Shown here piece after piece: positions 60,489 through 64,000 of a stretch of DNA of 64,000 bases. Where the stretch lies: assembly GCF_017876165.1 (NCBI RefSeq), contig NZ_JAGINQ010000011.1:1-64000 (forward strand), written 5' to 3'. A program made the position numbers and the translations under genes. The notes beneath the pieces were generated by a model. It saw nothing but the letters and a program-made list of their open reading frames with translations. It was not told the origin of the DNA and searched no databases. This DNA comes from Azospirillum soli (lineage in GTDB: Bacteria > Pseudomonadota > Alphaproteobacteria > Azospirillales > Azospirillaceae). Each line of letters opens with the position of its first letter. The stretch's first letter is position 1.

Positions 60489-62417
60489 TCAATCGGCGGA
60501 GTTCTGGAGTTCGTCGGCCAGGCTGGCGATCTCCTCGACGGCGGCGGCCAGTTCCTCGGAACCACGGGCCTGCTGCTTGGCGGCGGTGGCGGCCTCGGAC
60601 GCGGCGCGCGACGCCTCCTCGGCGGCGGCGGCGATCTGCTGCACGCCCTTCTTGGCCTCCTCCAGGGCGGACAGGATGGCGTCGGCGCCGTTGAGGATCA
60701 CGTCGTTGCCCTCGACGACGACGGTCATGTCCCGCGTCGCGTTGGTGATGTTGAGGGTGATGGCCTTGTTCTTCTCGACCTCGGCCAGGGCGGAGGCGGC
60801 GATCTGTTCCAGGTCGCTGCGCACGGCGACGATCTGGTCCTGCGTGGCCTTGACCACGTCCTTGATGCGGTCGGCGTTCTCAGCGCTGTCGCGGGCCAGG
60901 TTGCGGATGTCGGTGGACACCACGGCGAAGCCCTTGCCGAACTCCCCGGCGCGCGCGGCCTCGATCGACCCGTTGACGGCCAGCATGTTGGTCTGCACCG
61001 CGACGGTGGAGATGGCGTCGACGATCTTGTCGATGCGGCGGCTGACCTGCTCCAGGTTGGTCATCAGCTGGTTGGACTTGCGGGTCTCCTCCAGCGCCTG
61101 GAGGACGCCGGCGATCAGCCCCTCGATGGCCTTATTGCTGTCGCCCAGCAGGGACGACATCCCCTGGGCGCGGTCGAGCGCGAGCCGGGCGTTGTCCTGC
61201 GACAGCTTGGCGCTGCGCTCGATCTGGGTGATGGCCGCCGAGGACTGCTGGGTGGCGGCGGACGACTGCTGCGCGCCCTTGGAGATTTGCTCGATGGCCG
61301 ACATGATCTGGGCGGCGGCGCCGGAGATTTCCTGCACGGCGGCGGACAGCTCCTCGGCGGCGGAGGCCACCTCCTCGGCGCTCTTGGTGATGTCGGTGGA
61401 GTTCTTCAGCTCCTCGGCGATGGTCTGAAGCTCGCCGGAGGCGGTCTGCGACTGGCTCAGCGCGGCGGTCTGCTGGTCCACGGTGCGCAGCGCCTCGTCG
61501 CAGGCCGACGACTGCTCCTCGGCGGCGGCGGCGATGCTCTCGGAGCCCTTCTGGGCCTCCCGGGCGGCGCGCTCGGCTTCGACGGAGGCGCCGGAAATCT
61601 CGCTGGCGCCCTTGGCCAGCGACACCATGTCGCCGCGAATCTGCTCAAGCTGGATGGTGACGGTCCGGCCCTTCTCCACCTCACTCTTGGCGACCCCGGC
61701 GGCGCTGTTGATGCCGTCGGCGATCAGCTTGACCTCGGTCTGGATCTGGCCGACGAGGTTTTGGATGTCGCGGGCCGACTTCTCGGAGGTCTCGGCCAGC
61801 GTGCGCACCTCGTCGGCGACGACGGCGAAGCCCTTGCCGTGCTGTCCGGCGCGCGCGGCTTCGATGGCTGCGTTCAGCGCCAGCAGGTTGGTTTGGTCGG
61901 CGATGCGGGCGACCGCCTTGACGATCTCGCCGATGTCGGCGGCGCGCTTCTCCAGCTCGACCACCATGTCGACCGAGGCCAGCTGGCGTTCGGCGTTGGC
62001 GCCGATGCTGGTGACCGAGGCCGAGATCTGCTGGCCGACCTCGGCGAGCAGGGTCTGGAGCACGTCGGACTTCTGGCGGCTGATCTCGGCCCGTTCCTTG
62101 GCCTGGAGGATCTGCGAGGAAATGGAGGTGATCGCGGTCAGCGACTGCTGCGCGGCGCCGGAGGCTTCCTGGGCGCCGGTGGCGATCTGCTCCATGGACT
62201 TGCGCAGCTGCTCGGAGGCGGAGGCGGACTCGGAAATGCCGCTGGCCATCTGCGAGCTGGCCGAGGCGACCCGCTCGGCGACCTTCTGCTGGCGGGCGAA
62301 GGTGCGCGCGCGCTTGCGCTGTGCGTCTGCGACCGTGCTGCTGCGGGTGCCGTGCGTGGAAACGCCGTTGTTCGCGGCCGCCGGGGTGCCGACCTCCGCC
62401 TTCTTCACGAGTGCCAT
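60489..62417 (-). CDS. Soluble methyl-accepting chemotaxis-type receptor with two tandem signalling domains
   Basis: 642 residues without a membrane helix or sensor domain. It has two complete kinase-control hairpin tips: residues 173-207 ([37 protein letters not shown]) and 473-507 ([36 protein letters not shown]), exactly 300 residues apart. Both are embedded in long coiled coils with QQSSAATQQ- and EEQSSA-like stretches. The second tip diverges in places (VNGSIE, STDIRN). The N-terminal 40 residues are basic and probably disordered. It probably senses nothing directly, or signals through partners. First gene of the operon; ATG with GGAG upstream. Confidence 0.9.
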   Translation of the reverse strand: MALVKKAEVGTPAAANNGVSTHGTRSSTVADAQRKRARTFARQQKVAERVASASSQMASGISESASASEQLRKSMEQIATGAQEASGAAQQSLTAITSISSQILQAKERAEISRQKSDVLQTLLAEVGQQISASVTSIGANAERQLASVDMVVELEKRAADIGEIVKAVARIADQTNLLALNAAIEAARAGQHGKGFAVVADEVRTLAETSEKSARDIQNLVGQIQTEVKLIADGINSAAGVAKSEVEKGRTVTIQLEQIRGDMVSLAKGASEISGASVEAERAAREAQKGSESIAAAAEEQSSACDEALRTVDQQTAALSQSQTASGELQTIAEELKNSTDITKSAEEVASAAEELSAAVQEISGAAAQIMSAIEQISKGAQQSSAATQQSSAAITQIERSAKLSQDNARLALDRAQGMSSLLGDSNKAIEGLIAGVLQALEETRKSNQLMTNLEQVSRRIDKIVDAISTVAVQTNMLAVNGSIEAARAGEFGKGFAVVSTDIRNLARDSAENADRIKDVVKATQDQIVAVRSDLEQIAASALAEVEKNKAITLNITNATRDMTVVVEGNDVILNGADAILSALEEAKKGVQQIAAAAEEASRAASEAATAAKQQARGSEELAAAVEEIASLADELQNSAD

Positions 62418-62582
62418 GTGATGCTCCGTTCGATCGGCTCGCCATACCTTGGCGGCCGGTCGAAACTGGCACCGCGCCGGATGCGGGTGTAGTTAGGGCG
62501 GACCCTATTAGGGTTGGCCCTACTTGGCGGGTGCCCTCAACCCGTCTATGGTGGCCTATGGTCGGCTGCTTCGAGGTTGGTT

Positions 62583-62987
62583 GTGGAACGCGCGTACCTG
62601 CAATGGACCCCGGAGATGTCCACCGGCAAGGCCGCCGTCGACGAGCAGCACCGGAAGCTCATCGAGGTGATCAACCGCCTCCTCGCGCGCTCGACCGGGC
62701 CGGACGGCCGGAACGAGGCGTTCTCCGCGCTGAAGGACCTGGACGAGTATGTGCGGGAGCATTTCGCGCAGGAGGAGCGCCACATGCTCGCGGTCCGGTT
62801 TCCGGGCTACGCCGCGCACAAGGCGGAGCATGATGAGATGCGCGCGACCGTCGCCACGCTGCGCGCGTCCATCCGTTCGGCCGAGAACGTGTTCGGAGCG
62901 ACGGTCGCCATCCTGCCGCGCTGGCTCGAACGCCACCTGATGGGAGCGGACCGGGAGTTCGCGGCGTTCCTCAGCAGTGACGCGTGA
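62583..62987 (+). CDS. Bacteriohaemerythrin
   Basis: 134 residues from the GTG at 62583. The di-iron ligands are all present at canonical spacing: H23, H60, E64, H79, H83, H118 and D123 (EQHRK, HFAQEE, HKAEH, HLMGAD). It binds O2 reversibly and in methanotrophs or motile bacteria can deliver O2 or sense it. It is divergent from the chemotaxis-type operon with 165 bases between, so it may respond to the same condition or act as the oxygen input for the soluble receptor, which is only inference. Confidence 0.9.
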   Translation: MERAYLQWTPEMSTGKAAVDEQHRKLIEVINRLLARSTGPDGRNEAFSALKDLDEYVREHFAQEERHMLAVRFPGYAAHKAEHDEMRATVATLRASIRSAENVFGATVAILPRWLERHLMGADREFAAFLSSDA

Positions 62988-62993
62988 TGGCCT

Positions 62994-64000
62994 TCAGCGG
63001 CGGCCCACCTGCTCCAGGGCCGCCAGCATATGGTGGTCGAGATCGCGCCGGGTGAAGGGCTTGCGCAGGATCTCCGCCGGGCCGGCGAGATCGGCCTGTC
63101 CGGGCGCGAGTTCGTTGTAGCCGGACATCAGGACGACGGCCAGACGCGGCTGGAGCCGGCGGGCCTCCCGCGAGAGCACCACGCCCGACATCCCGTGCGG
63201 CAGCATGACATCGGCCAGGAGAAGGTCGGCTTCATCGTCGATGAGGAATTCAAGGGCGGCCATGGCGTCCTCCACCGCCGTGATCCTGTGCCCGCCGGAG
63301 CCGAGCATGGTCACGACCACCTCGCGCACCTGCGGATCGTCCTCGGCGACCAGGATGCGCAACGGCGGGAAGCGGGCGAGGAGCGCGGCGGCGTGTCCGC
63401 TATTTGAGGCGATTGGGTCGGAGGCGATGGGGTCGGGCGCGACGGCTTCCGCAGCGGAGGGCTCCTCCTCCACGGGCGAGCAGGGAAGGCGGAGGCTGGC
63501 CCGGGTGCCGGCACCCGGCATGCTGTCCAGCTCGAAGGCGCCGCCGGACTGGCGGGCGAACCCGTTCACCATGCTGAGGCCCAGCCCCGTGCCACGGCCG
63601 GGTCCCTTTGTGGTGAAGAAGGGCTCGCAGGCCCGGTCGAGGACGTCGGGCGTCATCCCGACGCCGGTGTCGGCGACGGTCAGGGTGCAGAACCCCTCGG
63701 GTCCGCTTTGGGCGCGCACCAGGACGCGCCCGCCGTTCGGCATAGCGTCCCGGGCGTTGATGAGGAGGTTGAGAAGGGCGTTCTGCAACTGCGCGCGGTC
63801 GGCGAGGACGCGCGGGTCGCCGGACGCGCACTCCACTTGGACGTCGATGTCCGCGCCGAGCGAGGGTATCGCCATGCGGACGGTTTCCGCGATCATGGTT
63901 CGGAGCTGGACCGGCTCCGGGCGGAGCGGCTGCCGGCGGGCGAAGGACAGCAAGCCGTCGGTCAGGTTGCGCCCACGATCCGCCGCCCGGACGATTTCGG
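62994..64000 (-). CDS. Hybrid sensor histidine kinase, C-terminal part (truncated by window edge)
   Basis: About 335 residues are visible and the frame runs off the right end. First the tail of a HisKA domain (RGRNLTDGLLSFARRQPLRPEPV, the motif after the phospho-histidine). Then the HATPase: NLLINARDAMPNGG, DTGVGM, GRGTGLGLSMVNGF. A serine/proline/alanine-rich linker follows, then a C-terminal receiver (LRILVAEDDPQVREVV, DLLLADVMLP with the phospho-aspartate, LRKPFTRRDL). This is the HisKA_2/PAS-kinase-plus-REC hybrid type. The input domain and partner lie outside the window. It is convergent with the haemerythrin gene, 6 bases apart. Confidence 0.9.
   Translation of the reverse strand, partial: EIVRAADRGRNLTDGLLSFARRQPLRPEPVQLRTMIAETVRMAIPSLGADIDVQVECASGDPRVLADRAQLQNALLNLLINARDAMPNGGRVLVRAQSGPEGFCTLTVADTGVGMTPDVLDRACEPFFTTKGPGRGTGLGLSMVNGFARQSGGAFELDSMPGAGTRASLRLPCSPVEEEPSAAEAVAPDPIASDPIASNSGHAAALLARFPPLRILVAEDDPQVREVVVTMLGSGGHRITAVEDAMAALEFLIDDEADLLLADVMLPHGMSGVVLSREARRLQPRLAVVLMSGYNELAPGQADLAGPAEILRKPFTRRDLDHHMLAALEQVGRR

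Noticed and set aside
1..64000. Mobile elements, prophage, toxin-antitoxin, tRNA or rRNA genes
   Set aside because: No transposase, integrase, phage structural gene, paired small toxin/antitoxin or structural RNA was seen; only REP-like palindromes suggest mobility.

Overview
The window is GC-rich DNA with a gene style typical of a free-living, nitrate-respiring, motile alphaproteobacterium. The best guess is Azospirillum or a close Rhodospirillales relative. Reasons: napEDABC without napFGH, LdtR-like and DUF2336 proteins, several RTX proteins, a large glycan locus and a complete extra chemotaxis operon. There are no rRNA, tRNA, IS, phage or CRISPR features, so replicon type (chromosome, chromid or megaplasmid) cannot be decided. 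Genus assignment is inference.

Layout. 1-3.6 kb: the end of a branched-chain amino acid ABC permease, an iron-type alcohol dehydrogenase homologue and an Ig-like/RTX surface protein. 3.9-10.9 kb: a giant 1831-residue multi-module glycosyltransferase and a GT8-like transferase with TPRs. 11.1-15.4 kb: an iron-uptake group (small membrane protein, PepSY protein, TonB-dependent receptor with a Fur box) and a truncated haemoglobin. 15.5-31.2 kb: a minus-strand glycan and secretion locus with an ABC exporter, HlyD adaptor, an almost all-RTX 256-residue protein, four glycosyltransferase-like proteins, a methyltransferase, a pyruvyltransferase-like protein, a secreted propeller-like protein and a membrane-anchored protein. 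31.7-36 kb: galE, a MarR/LdtR-type regulator, DUF2336, a palindrome-packed gap, a 46-residue small protein and a DUF2189 membrane protein.

36-45.3 kb is an anaerobic respiration block. It holds napEDABC, a Crp/Fnr regulator that appears to lack about 25 residues of its sensor domain, an NnrS-like protein, and ubiT-ubiU-ubiV for oxygen-independent ubiquinone synthesis. Four FNR/DNR-type palindromes (TTGAC-N4-GTCAA or TTGAT-N4-ATCAA) sit in its intergenic regions. Three are spaced correctly to drive napE, the regulator and ubiT; one is an orphan beside a three-way-junction hairpin element.

45.5-49.5 kb: a GH15-type glucoamylase/trehalase-like enzyme and an ELW-TDGT/RTX protein. 49.5-53 kb: oxyR divergent from ahpC-ahpF (peroxide defence). 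53-62.4 kb: an eight-gene minus-strand chemotaxis-type operon (tandem-duplicated soluble receptor, triple CheW, CheB, HEAT protein, CheR, CheY, CheA, STAS-like protein), with a bacteriohaemerythrin gene divergent from it. The right edge cuts a hybrid histidine kinase.

The strongest candidates for new biology are the five-module glycosyltransferase, the RTX/type I secretion/glycosyltransferase locus with its shared accessory module, the chemotaxis array with duplicated receptor and scaffold, and the palindrome-dense non-coding elements, one of which is read through as part of a signal peptide.
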